This document shows positions 11,328-21,060 of a DNA stretch of 64,000 nt, piece by piece; the first letter of the stretch is position 1; each line of letters starts with the position of its first letter. The stretch covers positions 1,860,001-1,924,000 of the forward strand of contig NZ_CP039903.1 of the NCBI RefSeq assembly GCF_005221385.1, in the 5' to 3' direction. A program made the position numbers and the translations under genes. The notes under the pieces are model-generated. The model had not been told where the DNA came from, ran no database searches, and saw only the letters and a list, made by a program, of their open reading frames with translations. This DNA comes from Agrobacterium tumefaciens. Its GTDB lineage: Bacteria > Pseudomonadota > Alphaproteobacteria > Rhizobiales > Rhizobiaceae.

Positions 11328-11362
11328 CGAAACGCCCGGGTCGTGAAACCCGGGCGTTTGGA
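11328..11362 (-). terminator. Rho-independent terminator after ftsZ
   Basis: A perfect 11-bp stem (AAACGCCCGGG at 11330-11340, CCCGGGCGTTT at 11349-11359, 8-base loop) begins 22 bp past the ftsZ stop. It ends the ddl-ftsQ-ftsA-ftsZ transcript and isolates lpxC. Confidence 0.88.
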
Positions 11363-11381
11363 GAGGCGGATGGAATCGCCT

Positions 11382-13130
11382 TTAGTTAGACTGGCGGCGC
11401 AGGAAGGCCGGAATTTCCAGCTGGTCGTCATCATGATGGCTGGACGATGCGGGCGTTGCGCGACCGTGGTCGTCAAGCTGGCCACGACGCGGTGCGTAGA
11501 GGCTGGCTTCCGGCGAAAGCGGCGCGCGGCGCTGCGGCGCCATGCTCGGCGCATCCATCATGTCGGAGGGAACTTCTTCCTCTTCGCGGCGGCCAAGCGA
11601 GTTGGTGATGCGCTTCAGAAGACCCATCGGGCCACGCTCTTCCTGTGCAACCGGAGTAGCGCGATCACGATGATCCATCTCGGCCTTCACGACCGGCGGG
11701 AAGTCCTCAACCTTCGGCATACGTACCGGCTCGGGCTGGCGGGCAACCGGCGCCTGTTCCTGATAGACAGGAGCCTGCGGCTGCTGCATGCGCGGTGCCG
11801 GGGCGGCAACCTGTTCCGGAGCGTGGTAGACCGGTGCCGGAGCAATCGGGGCCGGAGCGGCCTGCTGAACCGGCTGGGCCGGACGCAGAGCCGGCGCTTC
11901 AGCCGGGGACGATGCGAACAGCTTGCTCTGCGGACGGAAATCCTGAGACGGCTGCTGGTGAGCGGCGAAACCGAGTTCGCGTTCCATTTCAGCTTCCGCC
12001 GAACGGATGGTCTGGGCGATCGGGTCTACGGTCTTGGGTGCCTGCGATACTGACTGGGCAGGCTGAACTGCGGCCGGAGCAGAAGCAACGGCCGCGGAAG
12101 GACGGATAAGCGGCTTGGCGGCAGCAGCGCGCATTTCGGCAACATTCTGTTCGCCAATGCCCGCAACGCGGTCGATGCCGGTGGCGACGACCGACACGCG
12201 GATGAGACCTTCCAGAGCTTCATCGAAGGTTGCGCCGAGGATGATGTTGGCATCCGGATCGACTTCTTCGCGGATACGGGTTGCAGCCTCGTCGACTTCG
12301 AACAGGGTAAGGTCGCGACCGCCGGTGATGGAGATCAACAGGCCCTGAGCACCCTTCATCGAGGTTTCGTCGAGCAGCGGGTTGGCGATTGCCGCTTCCG
12401 CAGCCTGCATTGCACGGCCCGGACCGGAAGCTTCGCCGGTGCCCATCATTGCGCGGCCCATTTCACGCATGACCGAGCGGACGTCGGCGAAGTCGAGGTT
12501 GATGAGACCTTCCTTCACCATCAGATCGGTGATGCAGGCAACGCCCGAATAGAGAACCTGGTCGGCCATGGCGAAGGCGTCGGCAAAGGTCGTCTTGTCG
12601 TTGGCGATGCGGAAGAGGTTCTGGTTCGGAATGACGATCAGCGTATCGACGGACTTCTGCAGTTCCTCGATGCCCTGTTCGGCAAGACGCATGCGGCGGC
12701 CGCCTTCGAAATGGAAAGGCTTGGTGACGACGCCGACCGTCAGGATGCCCTTGTTGCGGGCCGCCTGTGCGACGACAGGTGCAGCACCGGTGCCGGTGCC
12801 GCCGCCCATGCCGGCGGTGACGAAGCACATGTGGGTGCCGTTCAGGTGGTCGATGATCTCATCGATGCATTCTTCAGCGGCGGCACGGCCGACTTCCGGC
12901 TGGGAACCGGCGCCGAGACCCTCGGTGACGTTGACGCCGAGCTGGATGACCCGATCTGCCTTCGTCATGGTCAGTGCCTGCGCGTCCGTGTTGGCGACGA
13001 CGAAGTCGACACCCTGGAGGCCGGCCGTGATCATGTTGTTGACAGCGTTACCGCCACCGCCACCAACACCGAAAACGGTGATGCGTGGCTTCAGCTCGGT
13101 GATATCAGGCTTTTGCAGCTGTATCGTCAT
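11382..13130 (-). CDS. ftsZ: Cell division GTPase FtsZ
   Basis: A 582-residue tubulin homologue that forms the Z ring. The GTP-binding GGGTGTG motif is at 109-115, and the T7 synergy loop NLDFADV at 211-217. After the globular core (to about 330) comes an unusually long disordered linker of about 230 residues rich in Ala, Pro and Gln, and a conserved C-terminal peptide ([12 protein letters not shown]) that binds FtsA and other membrane tethers. Enteric FtsZ is about 383 residues; the long linker is typical of Rhizobiales and Caulobacterales. It is the last gene of ddl-ftsQ-ftsA-ftsZ, 92 bp after ftsA, with a strong terminator behind it. The 92-bp gap leaves room for an extra ftsZ promoter. 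Confidence 0.98.
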   Translation of the reverse strand: MTIQLQKPDITELKPRITVFGVGGGGGNAVNNMITAGLQGVDFVVANTDAQALTMTKADRVIQLGVNVTEGLGAGSQPEVGRAAAEECIDEIIDHLNGTHMCFVTAGMGGGTGTGAAPVVAQAARNKGILTVGVVTKPFHFEGGRRMRLAEQGIEELQKSVDTLIVIPNQNLFRIANDKTTFADAFAMADQVLYSGVACITDLMVKEGLINLDFADVRSVMREMGRAMMGTGEASGPGRAMQAAEAAIANPLLDETSMKGAQGLLISITGGRDLTLFEVDEAATRIREEVDPDANIILGATFDEALEGLIRVSVVATGIDRVAGIGEQNVAEMRAAAAKPLIRPSAAVASAPAAVQPAQSVSQAPKTVDPIAQTIRSAEAEMERELGFAAHQQPSQDFRPQSKLFASSPAEAPALRPAQPVQQAAPAPIAPAPVYHAPEQVAAPAPRMQQPQAPVYQEQAPVARQPEPVRMPKVEDFPPVVKAEMDHRDRATPVAQEERGPMGLLKRITNSLGRREEEEVPSDMMDAPSMAPQRRAPLSPEASLYAPRRGQLDDHGRATPASSSHHDDDQLEIPAFLRRQSN

Positions 13131-13222
13131 TTTACCATTCCTTCTTTCTCTGGCCGCATCGCCCCGCTGGCCGATTCTTGAAAACTCAACTCTGAAACCT
13201 CCGGCTTACGCCACGAGGCCAC

Positions 13223-14554
13223 TCAAAAACTCTCTTTCAGCCATTGCCCCACCCGGGCTATCCGGCCGCTACCCGTACCAAACGGCGAGAACATTCCGCC
13301 TTGCGCCGCATGAATTTCGATGTCCGCCACCTGCGGATAGATCATCAGTCCGCAGGCGGTTGAAAATGCCGGTCCCTTTGCCGCTACCGGAAGACCGGCC
13401 ACGCCCATGGGGCGACCGATGCGAACGTTGCGGGCGAGAATGCGCCGTGCCGTTTCCGGCAGCCCCGTCAGCTGGCTCGCGCCGCCGGTCAGGACAACGC
13501 GCTTGCCGACGATGGGGCTGAAGCCGGACTTCTGGATGCGATCACGGATCAATTCCAGCGTCTCTTCGATACGCGCCCGCACGATGCGGGTTACAAGTGC
13601 TCTTGAAACTTGCGATGGTTGATCGCGATCATCTTCGCCAATCGGCGGGATCGAAATCATGTCGCGCTCATCCGCGCCATTCAGCAAAGCCGAACCATGC
13701 ACCACCTTCAGTCTCTCCGCATCTTCGATTCGTGTCGAGAGGCCACGTGCAAGATCTGTGGTGACGTGATGGCCGCCAAGGCCGATCGCATCGGTGTGAA
13801 TGAGCCGGCCTTCGGCGAAAACCGAGATTGTCGTGGTGCCGCCGCCCATGTCGATGGCCGCACAGCCGAGTTCGACTTCGTCATCCACCAGCGCCGCAAG
13901 ACCGCTGGCATAGGGCGTCGCCACCATGCCTTCGACCGAAAGATGCGCGCGATTGACGCAAAGCTCGAGGTTCTTCAGCGCCGTGCGTTCAACTGTCACC
14001 ACATGCATGTCGACGCCAAGAAGGTCGCCATACATGGAGAGCGGATCGCGAATGCCGCGCTCGCCATCCAGCGAATAGCCCGTCGGCAGCGAATGCAGGA
14101 TCGCCCGGTCCTGGCGCATGGACTGCTGGCTTGCCGCCACCAGAACCTTGCGCAGGTCGCTTGCTTCCACTTCCTGTCCGCCGAGATCGATGCTCGCGGT
14201 ATAGATATCGCTCGCCAGCCGTCCTGCCGAAACATTGACGATCAGGCTGTCGACGGTAAGCCCCGCCATGCGTTCGGCCGCATCGACCGAAAGACGGATG
14301 ACGCCTTCCAGCGCGTCGAGATCGGCGATCACGCCTGACTTCACGCCGCGCGAACGCTGATGGCCGATGCCGATGATTTCGACCTTGTGGGTGCGACCGG
14401 GCAGGATTTCGCTCTCCTGGCGCGGCGTCAGCCGGCCGATCATGCACACGACCTTGGTCGAGCCGATATCCAGCACCGAGACGATGTGGCTACGCTTGGA
14501 GGAAAGCGGCTTCAGACGAGGCAGGCCGAAATGGGAAGAACCGAATAAGCTCAT
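13223..14554 (-). CDS. ftsA: Cell division protein FtsA
   Basis: A 443-residue actin-like ATPase that anchors FtsZ to the inner membrane. Actin-fold motifs are visible (phosphate 1 VLDIGSTKVVCMIG at about 27-40, phosphate 2 AAIDMGGGTTTIS at about 231-243), as is the 1C subdomain specific to FtsA between them. The C-terminal IARVGQWLKESF is the amphipathic membrane-targeting helix. Its ATG overlaps the ftsQ stop (ATGA), so the two are probably translationally coupled. Confidence 0.97.
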   Translation of the reverse strand: MSLFGSSHFGLPRLKPLSSKRSHIVSVLDIGSTKVVCMIGRLTPRQESEILPGRTHKVEIIGIGHQRSRGVKSGVIADLDALEGVIRLSVDAAERMAGLTVDSLIVNVSAGRLASDIYTASIDLGGQEVEASDLRKVLVAASQQSMRQDRAILHSLPTGYSLDGERGIRDPLSMYGDLLGVDMHVVTVERTALKNLELCVNRAHLSVEGMVATPYASGLAALVDDEVELGCAAIDMGGGTTTISVFAEGRLIHTDAIGLGGHHVTTDLARGLSTRIEDAERLKVVHGSALLNGADERDMISIPPIGEDDRDQPSQVSRALVTRIVRARIEETLELIRDRIQKSGFSPIVGKRVVLTGGASQLTGLPETARRILARNVRIGRPMGVAGLPVAAKGPAFSTACGLMIYPQVADIEIHAAQGGMFSPFGTGSGRIARVGQWLKESF

Positions 14555-15483
14555 GTGTTCTTCTCCGCCTTCTTGAGAGCCTTGGTGCGCGCATCGACGG
14601 CGGCCTGACGGCGCTCTGTCGCCCCTTCGGTCAGCTGGATCGTGGTGCGGTCCGCGAGCCTGAGATCGACCGCGGCGACATCGCGCGACAGAACCTTTTC
14701 CTCGAGGTCGAGCCGCGCCAGCAATTGCAGCGCCTGCGGCAAGTTTTCTTCCGGCAGCTTGACCACGATGCCGTTATCGAGATGCAGATCCCAGCGACGG
14801 CCGGCAATGCGGACATAGGCACGGACACGGTTGCGGATTTCCGGCCAGTCGGCCAGCTGCCCGACAAAACCGGCAGCACCGGTTTCCGCATCACGTCCGA
14901 CAAACAGTGGCAACTCGGCGAATTTATTGTCACGCAGCGGAGCAATCACGCTGCCGCTTTTTTCGATCAGCGACAGTTCCGTTCCGTGCTGCCAGATGCC
15001 GAAGGCTTCACGCTCCTTCAGGCGAACCTCGACGGTCTTGGGATAGACCTTGCGGATATCGACATCTTCCACCCAGGGAAGCTGCACGAGCTTGCGGCGC
15101 GCCGCATCGATATCGAGCGCGATGAGCGAGGTGCTGCCATCGAGGCCGAGAAGCTGGAAGACTTCGATTTCCGACGTCTGGCGATTGCCGGAGACCTTCA
15201 CGTCTTCAACCGCAAAGCCCGCAGCCGATGTCGTGGTCTGGGTGACGATGTTGGTGTGGCCGCCGAGCGACATGCCGTAAAGCCCGGTCACCGCGTAAAA
15301 AGCGATGGCCGAAATCGTACCCGTATGGGCGGGAATGTGAATGCGTCCGGTCGCAAGGCTGACACCGAAACGCACGAAGCGACGCAGCGGACGCGGCAGC
15401 ACCCTGCGATCGTCGGCACTGGCCGCCGCCGCATATTGCTCGCGCTTTTTTGCCGTCGACTTTTTGCCGGTCACCGCAAACAC
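14551..15483 (-). CDS. ftsQ: Cell division protein FtsQ
   Basis: A 310-residue bitopic division protein of the FtsQBL complex. A basic cytoplasmic tail of about 75 residues precedes one membrane segment ([20 protein letters not shown]), then a POTRA domain ([20 protein letters not shown]) and the FtsQ beta domain. The cytoplasmic tail is long compared with enteric FtsQ. The start codon is GTG at 15483, chosen because GGAGG lies eight bases upstream; it overlaps the end of ddl by 13 bases. An in-frame GTG at 15474 overlaps the ddl stop by four bases but is farther from that site. Confidence 0.95.
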   Translation of the reverse strand: MFAVTGKKSTAKKREQYAAAASADDRRVLPRPLRRFVRFGVSLATGRIHIPAHTGTISAIAFYAVTGLYGMSLGGHTNIVTQTTTSAAGFAVEDVKVSGNRQTSEIEVFQLLGLDGSTSLIALDIDAARRKLVQLPWVEDVDIRKVYPKTVEVRLKEREAFGIWQHGTELSLIEKSGSVIAPLRDNKFAELPLFVGRDAETGAAGFVGQLADWPEIRNRVRAYVRIAGRRWDLHLDNGIVVKLPEENLPQALQLLARLDLEEKVLSRDVAAVDLRLADRTTIQLTEGATERRQAAVDARTKALKKAEKNT

Positions 15484-16397
15484 GAAGCGTCCTCCACCAT
15501 CCAGCTGACAAGGTTACCAAAGGAGCGGCCAGCATGGGCCGCCATTTCCGGCACCAGGGAGGTCGGCGTCATGCCCGGCTGTGTATTCACTTCAAGCCAG
15601 ATAACTTCGCCATCTTCTGAGAAGCGGTCGTCGTAACGAAAGTCTGAACGGCTTACGCCACGGCACCCGATCGCCCGATGCGCCATAACCGCCAGTGTTT
15701 GAATTTTTTGGTAAATTTTCGGTGAAATTTCTGCGGGAATGACATGTTTCGAGCCACCAGCCGCATATTTCGCATCATAATCATAAAAATTGTGACCGAG
15801 CGGCACCACTTCCGTGACGCCAAGCGCCTCGCCATCAAGCACGCCGCAGGTCAGTTCGCGGCCATGAATATAACGTTCGACCATGACCTGATCGCCGTAG
15901 CGCCATTCTGACGAGGTGAGGATTTGCGGCGGATGCGACTGGTCTTCCTTGACGATCACGACGCCGAAGCTCGAACCTTCACGCACCGGCTTCACCACAT
16001 AGGGCGGCGCGAGCGGGTGTTCGCTGGTGAAATCGAAGCGGTTCATGACGCGCTCGGCAGCAACCGGAATGCCGGCGGCGGCAGCAACTTTCTTGGCCTG
16101 CGCCTTGTCCATGGCGAGCGCGGAAGCCAGCACGCCGGAATGGGTATAGGGAATGGCCAGATATTCGAGAATGCCCTGAATGGTGCCATCTTCACCGAAG
16201 GGGCCATGCAGCGCATTGAAGGCAACGTCCGGGCGCAGTTCCGCGAGAACGGCAGCGACATCGCGCCCTACATCGACCCGGGTGACCTTGTAGCCCTCGC
16301 CTTCCAGCGCAAGCGCGCAAGCGTTGCCCGACGAGAGGCTGACCGGCCGCTCCGACGAAAACCCACCCAAAAGAACAGCTACGTGCTTGCCGCCCAT
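15471..16397 (-). CDS. ddl: D-alanine--D-alanine ligase
   Basis: A 308-residue ATP-grasp ligase that makes the D-Ala-D-Ala end of the pentapeptide. The N-terminal [19 protein letters not shown], the [12 protein letters not shown] loop, [13 protein letters not shown] and the C-terminal [14 protein letters not shown] metal-binding strand are all present. An upstream in-frame extension to 16475 is rejected: the ATG at 16397 has AGAGGG four to five bases upstream and begins at the family N-terminus. It opens the second division operon (ddl-ftsQ-ftsA-ftsZ). Confidence 0.95.
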   Translation of the reverse strand: MGGKHVAVLLGGFSSERPVSLSSGNACALALEGEGYKVTRVDVGRDVAAVLAELRPDVAFNALHGPFGEDGTIQGILEYLAIPYTHSGVLASALAMDKAQAKKVAAAAGIPVAAERVMNRFDFTSEHPLAPPYVVKPVREGSSFGVVIVKEDQSHPPQILTSSEWRYGDQVMVERYIHGRELTCGVLDGEALGVTEVVPLGHNFYDYDAKYAAGGSKHVIPAEISPKIYQKIQTLAVMAHRAIGCRGVSRSDFRYDDRFSEDGEVIWLEVNTQPGMTPTSLVPEMAAHAGRSFGNLVSWMVEDASCLR

Positions 16398-16506
16398 CGA
16401 ACCCTCTGACACCAACTCTCCGTTACGAACCACGCCCGAACCGACCGAATTTGACGGACGGTGATTCTGGCACATGACCCTTGAGATCAGTTAAACGCCA
16501 TTAAGG

Positions 16507-16521
16507 TTAATGAATCGTTTA
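16507..16521 (-). promoter_or_regulatory. CtrA-like box upstream of ddl-ftsQ-ftsA-ftsZ
   Basis: Read on the minus strand this is TAAA-CGATTCA-TTAA, one base off the CtrA consensus TTAA-N7-TTAA, about 110-125 bp ahead of the ddl ATG. It overlaps a GANTC methylation site. The same box with the same flanks occurs upstream of mraZ (32887-32901). Confidence 0.5.
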
Positions 16522-16875
16522 CTTTCGTTAACCACCGCGCCCAACATGCCGAGTTCCATTAAAGAATCAGCATCGATCCGGATTCCCTCCTTGGAATCAG
16601 AGAGTTGCATGGATTGCAACATGCAGGTTTTCAATGATCGGAAATAAAGCCCCGCCAGCGCGCCTGCCGCTCCCCGCTGAAAGCAAGACCGAAACGTTAA
16701 CGAACGGCGCTTTTCCCCAGTGAAAATTATCTGACGTTTCAGCGTTTTAAATCCGCGGCCTGAATCAGTCTCTCAATCACGGAATCGCATCCGGAGGCCG
16801 CCCATCAGACCCGTTGCTTTCAAAGATCACATTATTTGCATTATTTCTTTTTTAACATTCCATAAGAACAAAAAT

Positions 16876-16887
16876 TGCGTTAACGCA
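16876..16887. promoter_or_regulatory. Perfect palindrome TGCGTTAACGCA upstream of the MHS transporter
   Basis: A 12-bp perfect palindrome lies 53 bp ahead of the transporter ATG, where an operator would be expected. The TGCG...CGCA shape resembles LacI- or GntR-type sites, but no such regulator gene is adjacent. Confidence 0.4.
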
Positions 16888-16940
16888 GTCCCTGCCTCCC
16901 AAGGCATGACATTCCAATCATCTGAAATGGAACCCAAACC

Positions 16941-18245
16941 ATGACTGACGCGATATCTCCGGTATCGTCGACAGCTGGCAATTCGAACGTTGTAAAGACA
17001 AATTCGCCTGCACGAGTTCTCACTGCCAGCCTGGTCGGCACGACCATCGAGTTTTTCGATTTTTACGTTTACGCCACGGCCGCAGTGCTCGTGTTCCCGG
17101 CATTGTTCTTCCCGAACAACGATCCGATGACGGCACTTCTGGCGTCCTTCGCCACCTTCTCCATCGCCTTTTTTGCCCGCCCGCTCGGCGCTGTCGTCTT
17201 CGGCCACTATGGTGACCGCGTCGGCCGCAAGACAACTCTCGTTGCCGCCCTTCTGACCATGGGTGTTTCAACGGTCGTGATCGGCCTCCTGCCCTCCTAT
17301 GAAACCGCCGGCGTTCTTGCGCCGCTGCTGCTCGCGCTTTGCCGTTTCGGTCAGGGCTTCGGCCTTGGCGGCGAATGGGGCGGCGCGGTCCTGCTCGCCA
17401 CGGAAAACGCACCTCCGGGCAAGCGCAGCTGGTACGGCATGTTCCCGCAGCTTGGCGCACCCGTCGGCCTGTTCCTCTCCTCCGGCGTGTTCTGGATCCT
17501 CCTGCACTTCATGTCGCAGGAAGCGCTCTTAAGCTGGGGCTGGCGCATTCCCTTCGTCGCCTCGATCATCCTGATCGCAGTCGGCATGTGGGTTCGCCTT
17601 TCGATCACCGAAACGCCCGACTTCCAGAAAGCCATTGAAAAGGAAGAACGTGTGGCCGTGCCGGTCGCGGAACTGTTCCGCAACCACAAGCGCAGCCTCG
17701 TGCTGGGCACCTTCGTGGCTCTGGCCACCTTCGTGCTCTTCTACATCGGCACCGCCTATCTTCTGTCCTACAACGTCAAGGTTCTGAAAATCCCGTTCCT
17801 TGACGCGCTGGAAGTGCAGATCCTCGGCTCCATCGTCTTCGGCATCTTCATCCCGGCCGCCGGCAAGCTCGCGGAGAAATTCGGCCGTCGCGAAATCCTG
17901 ATCCTGACGACAGTGCTGATCGGCCTGTTCTCCTTCCTGCTACCCAGCCTGATGACCGGCAGCGAAGGTTCGATCTTCGTCTTCGCGGCTCTGGCCATGA
18001 CGCTGATGGGCATGACCTATGGCCTGATCGGAACGGCGCTCGCCGCCCCCTTCCCGACCCGCGTGCGCTACACCGGCTCGTCCATCACCTTCAACATGGC
18101 CGGCATCTTCGGCGCATCGCTGGCGCCCTATATCGCCACATGGCTGCAGGTGAATTACGGCATGGGCTACGTCGGTTATTACCTCTGCGTCTCCGCCATC
18201 ATCACGCTTGCCTGCATTCTTCTGTCCCGCAAGGACGAAGTCTGA
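16941..18245 (+). CDS. MFS transporter, metabolite:H+ symporter (MHS) family
   Basis: A 434-residue, 12-helix major facilitator. The loop motif GHYGDRVGRKTTL (about 93-105), the TTIEFFDFYVYATAA start of helix 1 and RFGQGFGLGGEWGGA in helix 4 mark the MHS group, whose studied members take up shikimate, proline/betaine, alpha-ketoglutarate or citrate. The real substrate is unknown. The gene is on the plus strand and splits the otherwise minus-strand dcw cluster between the murB operon tail and ddl. A perfect hairpin terminator follows the stop. Confidence 0.9.
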   Translation: MTDAISPVSSTAGNSNVVKTNSPARVLTASLVGTTIEFFDFYVYATAAVLVFPALFFPNNDPMTALLASFATFSIAFFARPLGAVVFGHYGDRVGRKTTLVAALLTMGVSTVVIGLLPSYETAGVLAPLLLALCRFGQGFGLGGEWGGAVLLATENAPPGKRSWYGMFPQLGAPVGLFLSSGVFWILLHFMSQEALLSWGWRIPFVASIILIAVGMWVRLSITETPDFQKAIEKEERVAVPVAELFRNHKRSLVLGTFVALATFVLFYIGTAYLLSYNVKVLKIPFLDALEVQILGSIVFGIFIPAAGKLAEKFGRREILILTTVLIGLFSFLLPSLMTGSEGSIFVFAALAMTLMGMTYGLIGTALAAPFPTRVRYTGSSITFNMAGIFGASLAPYIATWLQVNYGMGYVGYYLCVSAIITLACILLSRKDEV

Positions 18246-18266
18246 GCCGCATAAATGCTGACAGCA

Positions 18267-18302
18267 AAAAAGCCCGCGAAACTGTCGTTTCGCGGGCTTT
18301 TA
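18267..18302. terminator. Bidirectional Rho-independent terminator
   Basis: A perfect 13-bp stem (AAGCCCGCGAAAC / GTTTCGCGGGCTT) with a TGTC loop has an A run before it and T residues after it. It serves the transporter on the plus strand and, 13 bp past the last small gene, the mraZ-murB operon on the minus strand. Confidence 0.9.
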
Positions 18303-18314
18303 TTTGGGTGTCTA

Positions 18315-18416
18315 TCAGCGCCCCGGATGTTTGAAGTGGTCGTAAGCCAACCAGCACAAGCCTATCGCCGAGACTAGCCAGGGAAACACGTACCAGATGA
18401 ATATCTGCGAGGTCAT
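18315..18416 (-). CDS. 33-residue putative single-pass membrane protein
   Basis: A 33-codon gene not previously obvious because of its size. The ATG at 18416 overlaps the stop of the 87-residue gene upstream (ATGA), suggesting translational coupling. The peptide has one hydrophobic segment (IFIWYVFPWLVSAIGLCWLA, about residues 5-24) and a charged tail (YDHFKHPGR). It is the last gene before the operon's terminator. I do not recognise a family. Evidence is the overlap, the membrane-like composition and the position; translation is not proven. Confidence 0.55.
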   Translation of the reverse strand: MTSQIFIWYVFPWLVSAIGLCWLAYDHFKHPGR

Positions 18417-18676
18417 AGTCTTAGGCCTCCAAGCACACGTCTTGCTATCAAATGTAGTATAACAGCCCCTAAAATCCAACCTGTCATGACAACGATACTG
18501 AAAATACTCGTCGAGGCCGGCGTCAACGACAATGCCTGACCGACAACGCCGAGGGCAATAAAGGCCGTAGACAACCGATCCAGCGCATTGGCCATGAGCT
18601 TGCGGCGCTCGTTGGAAACAATGTCCAGCCGGCGCCGCTCCCGCTCATCTTCAACCGTTGCGCCTTCACCGGCCAT
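18413..18676 (-). CDS. Small membrane protein downstream of murB
   Basis: An 87-residue protein with a charged N-terminal third (GEGATVEDERERRRLDI, then SNERRKLMANALDR) and two hydrophobic segments (about residues 37-55 and 58-80), so probably a two-helix inner-membrane hairpin. It starts six bases after the murB stop, so it is cotranscribed with the mur genes, and its stop overlaps the start of the 33-codon gene. I do not recognise the family. A role in envelope synthesis is guilt by association only. Confidence 0.72.
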   Translation of the reverse strand: MAGEGATVEDERERRRLDIVSNERRKLMANALDRLSTAFIALGVVGQALSLTPASTSIFSIVVMTGWILGAVILHLIARRVLGGLRL

Positions 18677-18682
18677 CCATTC

Positions 18683-19648
18683 TCAAGCCCCCAGGAAAGG
18701 CTCCACTTCCCGACCCGGCATGAACAGGCCAAGGCGCTTGATTTCCCATTCCAGCCGAATGCCCGACTTTTCGAATACCCGCCTGCGGATGGTCTCGCCG
18801 AGATATTCCAGATCGTAGCCGGTCGCATGGCCGGTATTTATCATGAAATTGCAATGCAGCGATGACATCTGCGCGCCGCCGATGACCAGGCCGCGGCCAC
18901 CCGCCTCGTCGATCAACTCCCAGGCCGAATGACCTTCGGGATTCTTGAAGGTCGAACCACCCGTCTGCTCGCGGATCGGCTGCACGGTTTCGCGGTGATG
19001 GCGCACGGCGTCCATATCGGCGCGGATTTTCGCCTTGTCTTCCGGATAACCTTCAAACAGCGCACCGGTGAAGATCAGGCCGGCATCGGCGCCGGAATGG
19101 CGGTAGCTATAGCCCATATCGGCATTGGAAAGCACATGCTGGTTACCCTGCCGGTCGACCGCATAGACTTCCACGACGCGATCGCGTGTCTCGCCGCCAT
19201 TGGCGCCGGCATTCATGCGCAGCGCGCCACCGATGGAACCGGGAATGCCGTAAAAGAAATGGAACCCACCGATACCGTTATCCATGGCCATGGCGGCAAT
19301 ATGCTTGTCGGGGCAGATCGCGCCAGCCTTGATACGGTTCTCGCCGGCAAGCTCCACCTGGCCGAAACCCTTGGCGGACAGACGGACGACGACGCCCGGA
19401 ATGCCGCCATCGCGCACCAGAAGGTTCGAGCCGACGCCGACCACGGTCAACGGCACGTCTTCCGGCAGAATTTTCAGGAAGGCAATAAGATCATCAGTGT
19501 CGTGCGGCTGGAACATGACTTCCGCCAAACCGCCGGCTCTGAACCACGTCACGCGGTCCATGGGCGCATCCGGTGTCAGACGTCCCCGCAATTCCTTTAC
19601 CCCGTCGCCGAGCCTCCCCAGCAATTTTACCCCATCGACCTGTCTCAT
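18683..19648 (-). CDS. murB: UDP-N-acetylenolpyruvoylglucosamine reductase MurB
   Basis: A 321-residue FAD enzyme that reduces UDP-GlcNAc-enolpyruvate to UDP-MurNAc. The FAD-binding part includes [20 protein letters not shown] and [20 protein letters not shown], and the C-terminal substrate domain carries the [18 protein letters not shown] motif with the catalytic Ser. Its ATG overlaps the murC stop (ATGA). It is the last recognised mur gene before the two small membrane genes and the cluster break. Confidence 0.97.
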   Translation of the reverse strand: MRQVDGVKLLGRLGDGVKELRGRLTPDAPMDRVTWFRAGGLAEVMFQPHDTDDLIAFLKILPEDVPLTVVGVGSNLLVRDGGIPGVVVRLSAKGFGQVELAGENRIKAGAICPDKHIAAMAMDNGIGGFHFFYGIPGSIGGALRMNAGANGGETRDRVVEVYAVDRQGNQHVLSNADMGYSYRHSGADAGLIFTGALFEGYPEDKAKIRADMDAVRHHRETVQPIREQTGGSTFKNPEGHSAWELIDEAGGRGLVIGGAQMSSLHCNFMINTGHATGYDLEYLGETIRRRVFEKSGIRLEWEIKRLGLFMPGREVEPFLGA

Positions 19649-21060
19649 TCAGACTTTCCTGATATGCTCTTCAATTCCGAAGGCAGCACCGCTGCCCATT
19701 GCGTGATATTCCCAGCCCCCAAGAGAACCACGAAATCACCCGGTTTCGCAATGGCTGCAAGCTGCGACGCAAGGTCCTCCCGCTTTTCGAGAAAACGGGC
19801 GTCGCGGTGGCCGGCAGCCTTGATGGCCGACACCAGCGCTTCCGAACTTGCGCCTTCGATCGGATCTTCGCCCGCGGCATAGACCGGAGCAAGAATAATC
19901 GTGTCAGCATCGTTAAAGCAATGCGCGAAATCGTCAAACAGGCTGGAAAGACGGCTATAGCGGTGCGGCTGGTGCACGGCGATGATGCGCCCCTTGCAGG
20001 CCTCCCGCGCCGCGGCCAGCACAGCCTTGATTTCAACCGGATGATGACCGTAATCGTCGAAGACCTGCACGCCATTGGCTTCGCCTGTCAACGTGAAGCG
20101 GCGTTTGACGCCGGCAAAGGAGGCAAGCCCCTTCTTGATGTCGGCTTCCGAAATACCGAGACGATTGGCGACGGCAATCGCCGCAGTCGCATTCGAAACA
20201 TTGTGGCGGCCGGGCATCGGCAGAACGAGATCCGTGAAGGAAAATATCTTGCCGGTGCGGCGACGACGGATTTCCACATCGAAGATGGACCGCGTGCCGT
20301 CGATGCGCACATTCGAAAACCGCACATCCGCCTGCGGGTTTTCGCCATAGGTGATGACCTTGCGGTCCTCGATCCGGCCAACGAGCGCCTGAACCTCGGG
20401 ATGGTCGAGACACATGACGCCGAAGCCGTAGAACGGCACGTTTTCAACGAACTGCCGGAATGCGGCGCGCACGGCATCGAAATTGCCGTAATGGTCAAGA
20501 TGTTCGGGATCGATATTTGTAATGACGGCCACATCGGCCGGAAGCTTCAGGAAAGTACCGTCGGATTCGTCGGCCTCCACCACCATCCACTCGCCCTCAC
20601 CCATGCGGGCATTGGTGCCATAGGCATTGATGATGCCGCCATTGATGACGGTCGGATCGAGATTGCCGGCTTCCAGCAGGGTCGCGACCATGGAGGTGGT
20701 CGTGGTTTTGCCATGGGTGCCGCCGATGGCGATGGCATTGCGGAAACGCATCAGCTCGGCCAGCATCTCGGCGCGGCGAACGATCGGCAGGTGCTTCTCC
20801 CGCGCCGAGATCAGTTCCGGATTGTTCTTCTTGATGGCGGTGGAAACAACCACAACTTCTGCATCACCGAGATTATCTGCGGTATGGCCGACAAAAACCT
20901 CGATGCCCTTGTCGCGCAGGCGCTGGACATTGGCGCTATCGGACTGGTCGGATCCCTGAACGCGATGGCCGAGATTGTGAAGCACTTCGGCAATGCCGCT
21001 CATGCCGATCCCGCCTATGCCGATGAAATGGACAAGGCCTATGGCTTTCGGCATCTTCAT
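19645..21060 (-). CDS. murC: UDP-N-acetylmuramate--L-alanine ligase MurC
   Basis: A 471-residue Mur ligase that adds L-Ala to UDP-MurNAc. The N-terminal Rossmann [14 protein letters not shown] (about 14-27), the ATP loop GTHGKTT (114-120) and the central [19 protein letters not shown] region are present, with the C-terminal ligase domain from about 320. It overlaps murG upstream and murB downstream by four bases each (ATGA), a tightly coupled run. Confidence 0.97.
   Translation of the reverse strand: MKMPKAIGLVHFIGIGGIGMSGIAEVLHNLGHRVQGSDQSDSANVQRLRDKGIEVFVGHTADNLGDAEVVVVSTAIKKNNPELISAREKHLPIVRRAEMLAELMRFRNAIAIGGTHGKTTTTSMVATLLEAGNLDPTVINGGIINAYGTNARMGEGEWMVVEADESDGTFLKLPADVAVITNIDPEHLDHYGNFDAVRAAFRQFVENVPFYGFGVMCLDHPEVQALVGRIEDRKVITYGENPQADVRFSNVRIDGTRSIFDVEIRRRRTGKIFSFTDLVLPMPGRHNVSNATAAIAVANRLGISEADIKKGLASFAGVKRRFTLTGEANGVQVFDDYGHHPVEIKAVLAAAREACKGRIIAVHQPHRYSRLSSLFDDFAHCFNDADTIILAPVYAAGEDPIEGASSEALVSAIKAAGHRDARFLEKREDLASQLAAIAKPGDFVVLLGAGNITQWAAVLPSELKSISGKSE

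Larger units (their letters stand above)
16398..16940. promoter_or_regulatory. 543-bp divergent regulatory region between ddl and the MHS transporter
   Basis: No gene is seen here. The region must hold the promoter of ddl-ftsQ-ftsA-ftsZ (minus) and of the transporter (plus). It contains seven GANTC sites (16463, 16512, 16564, 16581, 16594, 16762, 16782), a CtrA-like box at 16507-16521, several further TTAA half-sites, and a perfect 12-bp palindrome at 16876-16887. The last third is AT-rich. I did not find a convincing sigma-70 -35/-10 pair for ddl. Confidence 0.6.
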
